64,000 bases of DNA from the NCBI RefSeq assembly GCF_017591435.1, contig NC_059294.1:16543559-16607558 (forward strand), written 5' to 3'. This stretch comes from Portunus trituberculatus (taxonomy: Eukaryota; Arthropoda; Malacostraca; Decapoda; Portunidae). A program made the position numbers and the translations under genes. Below, in pieces: positions 52,380 to 63,338 of the stretch (position 1 is the stretch's first letter; every line of letters starts with the position of its first letter). A model generated the notes under the pieces. It was given only the letters and a program-made list of their open reading frames with translations. It did not search any database and had not been told where the DNA came from.

Positions 52380-52476
52380 TCATGAAGGAGGTGAGACAGG
52401 AGATCTTGATAAGGCGTCGGCGATGATGTTGTCCACCCCCCCACCACCAGACACAGCACCTCGCAAAGGAAGAACC
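52380..52476 (-). pseudogene. Residual RNase H tail of the gypsy pol
   Basis: The minus frame reads GVDNIIADALSRSPVSPP then stop. The NIIADALSR motif is the usual end of gypsy RNase H. It is in the same frame as the innexin segment upstream. Confidence 0.75.
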
Positions 52477-52807
52477 TGCAGAAGCTTGAAGCGCACATCG
52501 GAGGAGACGATGACGAGGAGGCGATACACGAGCCAGACAGCGGTGATGGTGGTGAGAGAGACCAGCCAGAACCAGATGAAAATGTAGATCTTCTCGTTGA
52601 TGATGTTAACCGCCAGCACACACATGGTGTCGTGGGTCTCGATGGTTCCCGAAGGGCCGAACTTCCTGAAGGTGCACTTGGTGACTCTGGGAAGATGCGT
52701 GTCATGGGATCGATGCGCTTCTCGGGGTCCATGTCAGGGAAGTTGATGACCTCCGTGCCGTAGGTGAGGAAGGTGCCGCCCAGGAACAGGTCGGTGAAGT
52801 AGATGTT
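52477..52807 (-). CDS. Captured innexin fragment (second extracellular loop and TM4) inside gypsy pol
   Basis: About 110 codons match arthropod innexins (gap-junction channel proteins): IYFTDLFLGGTFLTYGTEVI, DMDPEKRIDPMTRIFP, then VTKCTFRKFGPSGTIETHD and MCVLAVNIINEKIYIFIWFW, ending in VWLVYRLLVIVSSDVRFKLL. This covers the second extracellular loop, with its Cys residues, and the fourth membrane segment. The RT frame (NAPATFQRAINYITQDLEG) runs directly into it, and its end runs in frame into the RNase H tail. One base appears to be missing near 52690 (between RIFP and VTKC). The GC content is clearly higher than the surrounding gypsy sequence. No intron is visible, so it probably derives from mRNA, but the intron map of the donor is unknown to me. 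It is not a complete innexin. Confidence 0.85.
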
Positions 52808-53400
52808 GCCCTCCAAGTCCTGAGTTATGTAATTTATAGCCCTCTGGAAGGTGGCGGGAGCATTAGACAAGCAAAGGGCATCACTGTGTATTGGTATAGT
52901 CCGAAGGGAGTGATGAAGGCGGATATTATTTGGGCCTCGTCCGAGAGGGAATCTGGTAGTAACCTTTAAGCAAGTCTATAGTGGTTACAAATTTGGCTAC
53001 TCCTATACTATCTATAAGGTCCTCTATCAAGGGCAATGGGTAGGAGTCTGGCACCGTCACTTTATTTAATTTCCTGTAGTCGGTGCAAAATCGACTACTA
53101 CCATCTGGCTTAGATGTTAACAGGCAGGAGAAGCCCAGGAGATATACTAGGTTCTGCAAGGTGATGACAGAGCAGATAGTCTACCTCTTTTTTCATCAAG
53201 TCTCTTTTAATGGGTGAAATGCGATAGGCTGGTTGTCTTATAGGCTTGATGTCATTAGATGTTAATGTTATGTCATGTTGGATAGTATTACAAACTCCTG
53301 GAAGGTCACCTGTGATTTCAGAAAAGTCTAGCAATAACTTTTTAAGATCAGACTGTTGTGAAGGTGTTAAGGAAAGAAACACCTCATCAAGGTTGGACAT
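52808..53400 (-). pseudogene. Gypsy reverse transcriptase, N-terminal half
   Basis: Minus frames: MSNLDEVFLSLTPSQQSDLK, LPGVCNTIQHDITLT, PAYRISPIKRDLMKKEVDYL, then CLLTSKPDGSSRFCTDYRKL, VPDSYPLPLIEDLIDSIG, VTTIDLLKGYYQIP and finally NAPATFQRAINYITQDLEG. At least two frame changes. The YVDD-box region and everything to the RNase H tail are gone, replaced by the innexin segment. Confidence 0.88.
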
Positions 53401-53425
53401 GATTTGGCTGTTTGAGGGGCGTCCT

Positions 53426-53848
53426 TTAGGTGACGAGAAGAGGAATTCGATGTCGGACTCTTCCTCGGGGGCACAGGACCAGACTCCTTCCTACCAGACA
53501 TACAGGTACAGCGCGAGACAAGTCGTCCTCTGGTTCTCTGGAGTGGTAAGGTTTCATTAGATTAATATGAACAAGTTGGGAATCCTTACGACGGTCAGGA
53601 GTGTGGACCACATAATTTAATGGACTTAGTTTTTGAGCCACAACATAAGGTCCCATGAACTTACTGTGAAGAGCATTGCCTGGAGTGGGGAGAAAAAGTA
53701 AAACCTTGTCTCCTGGTTTGAAACTTCTCATGACAGATTTGGGAAGAGAATTCTGTTGCATTTTAGTTTGAGATTTGAGGAAGTTTGATTTAGCAAAAGA
53801 TCTGACTTCACTGATTTTATTCTTAAGGTTACTGATGTAGTCAGACAC
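53426..53848 (-). CDS. Gypsy integrase C-terminal (GPY/F-type) region
   Basis: The frame reads SDYISNLKNKISEVR, FKPGDKVLLFLPTPGNALHS, KFMGPYVVAQKLSPLNYVVH, TPDRRKDSQLVHINLMKPYH. The GPY motif and the RxxRVVHINLMKPYH-type end are typical of the C-terminal integrase module. It lies just upstream of the RT start, which is the unusual order for gypsy. Confidence 0.85.
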   Translation of the reverse strand: MSDYISNLKNKISEVRSFAKSNFLKSQTKMQQNSLPKSVMRSFKPGDKVLLFLPTPGNALHSKFMGPYVVAQKLSPLNYVVHTPDRRKDSQLVHINLMKPYHSREPEDDLSRAVPVCLVGRSLVLCPRGRVRHRIPLLVT

Positions 53849-54048
53849 ACTGGGGCTTGAAGGAGTATTTTGAGTAAACCATTGATCCTTTAATATTTTG
53901 AGAGGCCCCTGATCTGTCTACCATAGAGTAATTCAAAGGGAGTAACCTAAAGAATCTTGAGGAGATTCTCTTAAAGCGAAGAGAAGGAAAGAAATACTTT
54001 CATCCCAGTCTCCTTGATGCTCCAAGCAATACTTCTTCATCATGGATT

Positions 54049-54886
54049 TTAATGTTTGGTGAAACCGCTCCAGACAGCCTTGGGATTGGGGTGGTAAGCC
54101 GAGGAGGTAACATGGTCGATGTTTAGCTCATTCACTATCTGTTGGAAAAAATGGCTAGTGAAATTGCTACCCTTGTCAGACTGAATTTGTTTTGGAATTC
54201 CTACCGAGGTGAAAAAATGTATTAGATGTTTTACAATGGTCTTTGATGTGATGTTCTTAAGAGGGAATGCTTCAGGGTACCTGGTAGTGGGATCCATGAG
54301 GGTTAACAAATACTGATTCCCTCGTTTGGTTTTGGGTAAGGGCCCTACGCAGTCTAGAATGATCTTTTCGAAGGGCTCCGTCTGAACTGGAATAGGCGTC
54401 AGAGGAGCTGGCACAAGGCGTTCGTTAGGCTTACCCACAATTTGACATATGTGACATGTTTTTACATAGTGTGACACATCCTTTTTCATTCCTGGCCAAA
54501 AAAATGTTGAAGAGCCTTCTTGTAGGTTTTTTGGATGCCTAGATGACCTGACAATCCATCATGAGCTAGTTCTATAATGGCTGGTCTTACAGACAAGGGA
54601 TGACAACTTGATGTGTTTCTGACCAGGTGTCTAGTTGTTTCAGTTCAGGAGGTCTGTAGGCACGCATCAGGACTCCTTCCTGATAATAAAAACAAGGCAA
54701 TTTAGACATATCCTTTGTCTCACTGGCAACATGTCTGATCTTAGCCAAAGTGAGATCCTGTTCCTGAGCATTAATCAAATTCTCCTTTGAAATGATGTTA
54801 TTATACAAGTTGTCAGTAGAGGCAATCATTGGTGGAGGAGGTGATGAAAGGCAGGGGACTTGGACTGAGACCTGGTGACTGCACAC
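54049..54886 (-). pseudogene. Gypsy integrase zinc-binding and catalytic core
   Basis: From 54886 down: ENLINAQEQDLTLAKIRHVA, YYQEGVLMRAYRPPE, then in another frame the HHCC region (GHLGIQKTYKKALQHFFWPG, YVKTCHICQ), then IILDCVGPLPKTKRGNQYLL (first Asp) and IQSDKGSNFTSHFFQQIVNE (second Asp). The catalytic Glu region (LERFHQTLKS) is in a shifted frame at about 54060. Upstream of RT. Confidence 0.85.
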
Positions 54887-55131
54887 ACTGGGAAGAAGTG
54901 AGGGATGTTTCGTCCAGGGTCTTAGTGGGACTTTCTGTTAAGGGAGAATCAAGAACAATTAAGTTTGGAACAGCCAAGTTACCCGCAAGATCATTACCCA
55001 GTACAAGATGTACCCCGGTACTGGCAGTTCACCAGGTTTAATGGCTACCTCAACCTCTCCTGAAATGAACGGGCACTGTAAGCTAATATTAGCCAAAGGA
55101 TAGGAGAGCTGTGATTCGAGACCTGTAAGGA

Positions 55132-55460
55132 TCACCTTCTCCCAGTGAAAGCCTGTTTGATGTTAGGGATGACATCTTCCCTTAAGATGGATTGGGCAGC
55201 ACCTGTATCACGCAGAACCTTGATATTTATTGCCTTGTCTTTACCATCAGTCAGGGACACTTTACCTTGATACATGTACGAGTCATAAAGTTCTAGAGGA
55301 GAGTTGACAGGGTTAGCTAGGGCCACTGGTTTCTTGTTCTCAAATGTGTTAGGTCTAGGGACACAAAAGAAAATTGACGTTGAGAACCCTTGCAATTTGG
55401 GTGTCTACATTTCTGGATCGTGTGACCTGGCTTCTTACAGTATGTACACCAGGGGGAATT
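55132..55460 (-). CDS. Gypsy zinc knuckle and aspartic protease
   Basis: The CCHC knuckle reads CTYCKKPGHTIQKC (about 55405-55450). The protease frame has VLRDTGAAQSIL with the DTG active site (about 55180-55210). The two are in different frames here. Confidence 0.8.
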
Positions 55461-55571
55461 ATATGCATTTGGCGAGAATCCGGTTGGCTTACCACCCGCC
55501 CCCAAAACCTTCCCCAAAGGAGGACCTAACATTAGACAGTGAACCACGACCTCTACTACCCAGGGATCCCA

Positions 55572-56663
55572 TCAACAAAGCAAACGCATCAGCCACTTTA
55601 GCGGCAGACATAAGATCACTCTCTCCCGTTCTTCCACATGCCTCAGAATATTAAATGGTAACTTGTTCTTCCATTCTTCCAGGACCATTAGATTGAGCAA
55701 CTCCGAAAAGGTGGTAATGTTAAGAGCGGCTAACCATTTCTTAAATTGTCTTAGTTTCTCACTAGCGAATTCAACATAGGTGTGAGACTCTGGTTTCACA
55801 TACTTTCGAAACTGCTGTCTGTATCCATCAGAAGTGATAGAGTAGGCGTCTAGAATGTTACCTTTGATCTCTTCATATTCTACCTCATCACTAAGGCCGT
55901 TGTATACCCTATAAGCTTTTCCTACTAGCTTAGGGACAAGGAGAGACACCCACTGATCCTTGGGCCATTTATTCCTATTAGCAATGCTCTCAAAAGCGCG
56001 AAATGACCCGTCAACATCAGATTCATCAAAAGGGGGAACTAGCGGAGCAGCTGTAGCAGGATTAAAGCTTGCTAACTGTTTCTTTATATCTATTTCTTCC
56101 CCTCTAAACTTAGCGTCATTTCGTAGGGCTAACTCCTGAATTTCTAACTCTTTCTCCTGCCTTCTAAGTTGTAATTGAAATTCTCTCTTCTTTCTTTTCC
56201 TGTAGTTCTCTCTCTTTATCTTTATCTTCTGCCTGTAGTTGCATTTGTTTTTCCTGTAGTTCTTTCGCTTCTCTTTCTGCCTGTAGTTGCATTTCTTTTG
56301 CTTCTTTTTCTGCCTGTAGTTGCATTTGTTTTCATGCATCCGGTATTCTAGTTTAAGCTTCTCAATTTCCCATTGACTTATCCTACTCTTATCCTGTTCT
56401 TCCTGGGGACTGTGTATTATAGTCCTCGTAGAGGCTGACATCGGAGTTAACTCTTCTATGGCATTTCCTAGCAACTGACCTTCTTGCACTAGATGTTCAA
56501 CAACTACATTCTTAATGACCTCTTTAGTCATCTGAGACGTGATGGGAACATCAAAATGTTTAGCGATGGTCTTCCATTGGTCCTTCTTTATATTAGCATA
56601 TTTAAGTTGTTCCAGAGAAGGGTCGGCACAAAAATCTTCAATGTTAAACTGAGCGGAAGCCAT
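55572..56663 (-). CDS. Gypsy gag
   Basis: 363 codons from ATG at 56663 (MASAQFNIEDFCADPSLEQL). The middle is an unusual Lys/Arg/Gln-rich repeat region (variants of CNYRQK and NYRK, about 56190-56330). A capsid-like domain follows: FDESDVDGSFRAFESIANRN, WPKDQWVSLLVPKLVGKAYR, YVEFASEKLRQFKKWLAALN. Similar capsids occur in Gmr1-like and related elements. Confidence 0.85.
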   Translation of the reverse strand: MASAQFNIEDFCADPSLEQLKYANIKKDQWKTIAKHFDVPITSQMTKEVIKNVVVEHLVQEGQLLGNAIEELTPMSASTRTIIHSPQEEQDKSRISQWEIEKLKLEYRMHENKCNYRQKKKQKKCNYRQKEKRKNYRKNKCNYRQKIKIKRENYRKRKKREFQLQLRRQEKELEIQELALRNDAKFRGEEIDIKKQLASFNPATAAPLVPPFDESDVDGSFRAFESIANRNKWPKDQWVSLLVPKLVGKAYRVYNGLSDEVEYEEIKGNILDAYSITSDGYRQQFRKYVKPESHTYVEFASEKLRQFKKWLAALNITTFSELLNLMVLEEWKNKLPFNILRHVEERERVILCLPLKWLMRLLC

Positions 56664-57310
56664 ATTAAATAGATGTTAAACCACAACAAAAAAATGATAA
56701 GCGAATTACTTAAGTGAGGAACTTGGCAGAGTGATAATAAAGGCAACCTTGAAATTACCTAGATTATACTTAAGTAAACACTTATGAGTACAATCACTAA
56801 TGAGGGGTAAACTAGAGAGTTACGGCATTAAGAGGGATCCGGATTACTCTAGTTACGAGACTTGAGAGTGAGGAGCGAATTGTACTGAGACTTGTTATTG
56901 ATAAGGAGGCGGATTAGTCTGAGAGACTAGTTAAAATGGCCGATTCTAACTAGCGAGAAAAATGATCCGCGAAGTGAGGGGATTGAGGGTTCGCATGAAC
57001 ATATGATGATCCCAACACTTGGATAACACTTATTACACACCTGCCTATGTGCAAAAATAGAGATAAGTGCTATCGGTGAACACGCCTTTCTACCTGGTTT
57101 CCTGCTCTACCACTGCTATGCGATACCAATGAAAGTCACGAAGCACGTTTAACCCAAAAGGAGCCACTTGATCGCACAAAGGTAAATTTAAACCACACGC
57201 AGAGTAAGTCACAGAAAAAAACACATCAGAGTCACAACACCACAGAAACACAAGCAATCACAGAAAAAAGTCACTGGAAAAATGGAACACTGAACATGGG
57301 TTATAATGGT

Positions 57311-57326
57311 CCTGTCACGGTCGCCA
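57311..57326 (-). promoter_or_regulatory. Primer-binding site, tRNA-Arg-like
   Basis: Two bases inside the 5' LTR (minus strand) lies tggcgaccgtgacagg. Its complement cctgtcacggtcgcca matches the 3' end of an arthropod tRNA-Arg (UCG) as I recall it, including CCA. Confidence 0.75.
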
Positions 57327-57328
57327 AT

Positions 57329-57987
57329 TGTTACGTTCACCGGTTAAACTGGTAAGATTGGCATCGGAGAGCCGGTGAACAATAACAATAAAAAAAACAC
57401 TGCAGGTTCAACTGGTGAGGAAATGCAAAGGGGTCACTTTAAAAGCTATTTTAATAACCCATAATGAAATTGACACATATATAACAAGAAACATGAAACA
57501 CAGATATATAACATGAAACACAGGAAAATGACATACACATATACATATAACACAGTAATAAATACAACAATAAAGAACCCAACTTAATACCTAACAATAA
57601 TCCTAATCCTATATAGAGGCAATGTGGAAAACACGGACGAGGGAAGTGATACTTATGCGGTGTCGCAGTGGTGAAATGCTGGGTGATGGTTGATCCCACG
57701 GTAGACCCAAGAGGCGTTGTGTTCACTGGTTGAGGCTTGGATCTCAACTCCCAATCCAGAAAGCCAAGAGCTGGCTCAACACTTTCGGTTGAGTCGAAAG
57801 GGGCCGCGTAAATCCAACTGCGGGACGGTAGCGGGGCTTCATGAAACGGTGACGTGGAAGGTTCACGAGACGGTGGCGTGGAAGGTTCACGAGACGGTGA
57901 CGTGGAAGGGGAGGCGGAGAGGTGGCGAACAAGGTAACAAGCGGAGGAGGTGATGGTAGTAATGCATGTTACGGGCGGGCCGTAACA
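57329..57987 (-). repeat. LTR (5' LTR of the minus-strand element)
   Basis: Partner of 51691-52350; starts and ends with the same TGTTACG/CGTAACA inverted tips. Confidence 0.95.
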
Positions 57988-57991
57988 CCTT

Positions 57992-58600
57992 CCACTAAAA
58001 CTTCCCCATACCATGAGAGAATGAGGGTATTTCGCTCTTTGCTGACCGTACTGGGGGTCAAGATGGTCGCTACCCGCACGGTGATGCATGTTTCCATCAT
58101 TATTGGCAGTCACAGTAAAGATGGACTCATTGGTCCAGAGAACATCTAGCCACTTGTCAGCATCCCACTGAAGATATTTCTTGCAAAACTTGACCCTACG
58201 GCCTCTGGTTAAGGGTGAGAAGAGGCTTCTTCGCTGGGTGGTGGCTTGTGTACCCAAGGTCGTTTATGGGGTTAACATTTCGTACGCTAACCTCCCCAAA
58301 GAGTCCCGGGTTACTTTCTTTTATTTTTCTGGCAGTAACACGTGGATTATGCTTTAACTGTCTCTTGATAACATTAGTAGCACGATGGGATTTCTTTTTG
58401 GGGTACTTTTTCCTTGGTTTGTAACCTGGTGTGTCACAGCCACTTTCCTTCTTAAAAATGGCAACCCACTTGCATACAGATGTCTTGCCAACTCCAACCA
58501 GCTAAATTATTTCATTTGTTTGGTAACCGGCTTTATGTAAAGCTATGATCTGAGCTATTGTCTCTTGTGATAAATACTTGTTCTTGCCCATATTAAGGCT
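57992..58600 (-). pseudogene. Tc1 transposase, N-terminal part
   Basis: Read on the minus strand from about 58600: a paired-like HTH start (GKNKYLSQETIAQIIALHKA), KESGCDTPGYKPRKKYPKKK, ATNVIKRQLKHNPRVTARKI, then VKFCKKYLQWDADKWLDVLW followed by TNESIFTVTANNDG and YPHSLMVWGSFSGK. The first catalytic Asp (usual WSDES) is replaced by Asn (WTNES). At least two stops or frame changes. It is cut at 57988 by the gypsy element; the other half is at 51267-51686. Confidence 0.85.
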
Positions 58601-59392
58601 AGAATGCACCTCTGTCTGCAAAAAAAAACACTGGCCGCCTAGGTGGCATTGTCAGAACACTCGCCAAAAAAAAATCTCACAAAGGCTAAGAGGCAACTGA
58701 GGGATGATTGGTAGCACGTACCATAAACCTTACACTTAGCTCCTCCCACTTGTCCGGTTGTACTTCCTTGGCCATATCATTTACCCCCCTGCTAGGGCCT
58801 TTCCATTTTGGACAAAAAGTACAAATGGTGGCGGCCCTGTTCGTACTTCTATGTCGAGCATTGTATATATACAGTAATACCTCAAGATACGATCGCCCCA
58901 ACATACAATTTTTTTGATATACGACGAAAAATTTCATAATTTACGCATTGAAATACGAAGATGTTTTTAAGATATGAATAGCCATTGGTCGGTGGCACAG
59001 CGATCGCTCAGCTACCCGTGTCCACCCGAACATTCAGCCCACATTGTGTATCATTGTTCATCCTTTGTGCATGTATGTGTCTGTGCTCCTCGGCAGTGTG
59101 TATTTTTTCTTAAGTTTTGTGGGTCCAAAAGTAAAAGTTTGGCGAGAAACACATAAAATAGCCTGTATTCACATACTGATTACACTTAGAAATTCAATAA
59201 ACAAGTGAGTATAAATGGTGTTCTGCCCACAAGCAACTCTTCCTCTTTGCAATGCAAAAAACCAGAAGTCTCTAGATGTCATGGCTACCAAAATATCACA
59301 GGTTGAACGAGGTAGCATCATCGGTTTATGTGGCCTTGCATTCGATCAGGTTCAGCGACCTTGGCTAGAGTGATAGAAAACGGGCCCCTTGT

Positions 59393-59396
<4 letters not shown>

Positions 59397-59474
<78 letters not shown>
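59397..59474. repeat. (CT)n microsatellite
   Basis: Uninterrupted CT inside the Tigger element; the homologous site in the second copy is also expanded (62970-63241). Confidence 0.97.
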
Positions 59475-59479
<5 letters not shown>

Positions 59480-59977
59480 CCTGTCACCTGTTTTGATACC
59501 ACTCTCATTTAAAAGTTGGCTCCTCGTAACATGGCGAGAGACCTGAGGTATAGAAGTAAGGCGCGTGGGAGAGGTGGCGGAATCATACACAGTGAAATCA
59601 CTGTCACTCCCACCATCCATCGTTGGTCACACTGACGTAGAGCATATGTTTACTCCTGACGAGTGTTGCCAGCTCACAAGCAAAGAAAACGGGAAGAAAA
59701 TAGATAGCCAGAATATAGTCGTAAAAAGCCTGAACGTCTATCGATGTGCCCCGAGTCTTGTGTGATGAACGTCTATTCATGTGTCCTGAGTTTTGCGAGT
59801 TATGTTATTATTTTGGGCAATATCATGCATACAATAAATGTTGTATTTATCTTACATTAAATCTATATTTGGTTGGTATTTAAAGCATGTTAATTTTTTT
59901 AGGGGGTAAATTCATATCACAAGAACGAATTAATTCTATTTCCATTAATTTCTATGGGAAAAATTTATTTTGATATA

Positions 59978-60882
59978 CAGGCAACCCCTGCTTAACGAAG
60001 GGGTTACGTTCCTAAAAAACAGTTCGTTAAGCGAAATTTCATTAAGCGAATCTATTATAGCAAGTTTAACCCCAGACTTGAACTTCCATTGAGAGTAAAC
60101 AAAGCGAGAGTGAAAGGTTCAATGAAAGTAAAAATTATGAAGTTAATCATTTAGGCAGTTTAATTTCAGTCATTATAATGTTCACTAATGTATGTATGTA
60201 CGTAACTTTATAATGTTGATGATCTTAAATTTATGAAGGGAGAGAGAGTGAAATGGGAAAGACACTAACTGGCAACCTGTGGAATGTAAACAAAGGGCAC
60301 ATCATTGTATCACATACAAACTTATGTACCACATTTCCACAAGGCTTTCCATTTTATCCATTGTAGAGTCACGAGTTCAGGTGGTTCTTTTAGCTTGCAA
60401 GGAAGATACGGTCTCACCAGCCTTCTTAATAGAGTCTGCTTACTTGAAAATAGTAGAGACAGTAGATGGAGTCAAGATGGTGGCGAGCAATGCTATTAGT
60501 TTTCTCGCCTCTCATTTCTGTGAATAATATCCAGCTTCAATTCGAGAGTAAGAGACTTCCTGGTCTTCTTAGCAACACTAGGTGACTTGCAGGGCGTTTT
60601 GGTGGTAAGTTGAGCGAGGAAAGGCGAACTGCTGGTGATGCTGTTATTGTTTCGAACAGGGGGAGTGTGTGGTGCGCATGTTGGACACGAGAGGTGCTGG
60701 TGTATTCAAAAGCCTGTCAGTTTGCGTGATATGGCGGGGCTTTCAAACTTGGAAAAAATTACCTGGATAAAACTTCATTAAAGTGAATTTGGTGTTTGTT
60801 AAACGAGCAGATGGTAGTAAAATGAAACCTTCGTTGTAGTGAAATTTCGTTGTGTGAACCTTCGTTAAGCGGGGTTTGCCTG
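59978..60882 (-). mobile_element. Tigger element, caggcaaccccc family, copy 3, nested
   Basis: Termini caggcaacccctgcttaacg and the complement cggggtttgcctg, with TA duplications at 59976-59977 and 60883-60884. The minus frame near 60600-60530 retains VAKKTRKSLTLELKLDIIH-like HTH sequence. Confidence 0.9.
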
Positions 60883-60929
60883 TACAACGATTGTCACAGA
60901 ATGAATGAAATTTGTATGTTGGTGTACCA

Positions 60930-60932
<3 letters not shown>

Positions 60933-60998
<66 letters not shown>
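60933..60998. repeat. (TA)n microsatellite
   Basis: Between termini ending at 60932 and beginning at 60999. Confidence 0.96.
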
Positions 60999-61001
<3 letters not shown>

Positions 61002-61909
61002 TAAGGTCTCGGTTTACGTCAGAGTTACGTTCCTGAAACATGACGTAAGTCGATTTTGTACGTAACTAGAGTTTCCGTACATTTCAAAGCATATTATCGA
61101 GTTTTCAACCAATCATTCAAGTAAGTTAAAGGTTATATTGTTATATTATTTACAACTATGTAGGAATATGAAACACAAGCTTGTTTTTGTTGTTGATTAG
61201 GGCCACGAACGCGAAGGACTGCAGGTTGCCTAGAGGGGTAGACGCCTGAGGCCGCCAGGAGGGTGGGCAGGTCGAATGTTGTGACGCCCACAGGGCAGAC
61301 AGCTGGGAGCGTAGTGCAGTGCAGTGGGAGTAGAAGCATGGGCAGCGGGGCAGGAAATGCAATAGGAAAGGGCAATAGGGATCAGCAGACAGGCGCAGAC
61401 CATGCAAGTCAGCTGCGAGTGTCGTGTGGCCCAGGCGAAGGCTCCGGAGTTGTTATTGTTGTGATGGGTGTGAGCCCTCAAGGTCGTCATCCTCCCCGTT
61501 GTCATGGTAATGGGCTTCCCATTTTCTTCATCCCTCCCTCACACACAGCTGCTGCCTCCCTTCTCATGTCTTTTAATTATGTCCTCTTTTTCTTGTCCTG
61601 GTTTTCCTTTTCTTAGCATCACTGCTGTCACTAAGAAGTTTTCTCTTTGGTGCCATTGAGCAAGATACTAAGAACTTGAGTCAGTAAACGCAGAAGTAGG
61701 ATAACACTCTTGCCAGGGGCGATGGTGTGGTGGAACTGAGGCAGGGTGTTATTGTATTCAAGCGTGAGGTGGGCGGTGTGGCGGGCAACCACCAACAATA
61801 ACAATAAATCCCGCACGTTACGATTTATAAATTTTTTATTTTTTAATCTTAAATTGCCTTATAGTGGACTGACGTAACTACGAGTTTGACGTAACCCGGG
61901 ACTTTACTG
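60999..61909. mobile_element. Tigger-type element with GC-rich core
   Basis: Termini cagtaaggtctcggtttacg and the complement gtaacccgggactttactg, each followed by acgtaa/ttacgt words. The core 61200-61500 is markedly GC-rich and open in several frames on both strands, but I recognise no domain. Confidence 0.7.
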
Positions 61910-62075
<166 letters not shown>

Positions 62076-62077
62076 TA

Positions 62078-63338
<1,261 letters not shown>

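Larger units (their letters stand above)
51691..57987 (-). mobile_element. Gypsy-superfamily LTR retrotransposon (integrase before RT) with captured innexin
   Basis: Two LTRs of about 660 bp (TGTTACG...CGTAACA) flank gag, CCHC, protease, integrase and RT frames on the minus strand. The 4-bp target duplication is cctt (51687-51690 and 57988-57991). A primer-binding site and polypurine tract are in the expected places. Domain order is PR-IN-RT, as in the Gmr1-like group of gypsy elements. The RT is truncated and continues in frame into an innexin fragment, then into an RNase H tail. Without RT catalysis it could move only with proteins supplied in trans. Confidence 0.9.
58872..60932 (+). mobile_element. 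Tigger element (cagtaatacctcaagatacg family), split by a second Tigger
   Basis: Begins cagtaatacctcaagatacg and ends ttggtgtaccactg. It carries a (CT)n tract at 59397-59474. It shares long blocks with 62078-63338 (for example gcaactcttcctctttgcaa and gataccactctcatt). The nested element 59978-60882 sits at a TA. No transposase frame survives here. Confidence 0.8.

Noticed and set aside
52465..52830. A resident innexin gene
   Set aside because: Only about 110 codons, with retroelement coding sequence in the same frame directly on both sides and LTRs outside.
61133..61616. Host exon in the GC-rich core of the 60999-61909 element
   Set aside because: Open on several frames of both strands because of composition; no splice sites or domain could be supported.
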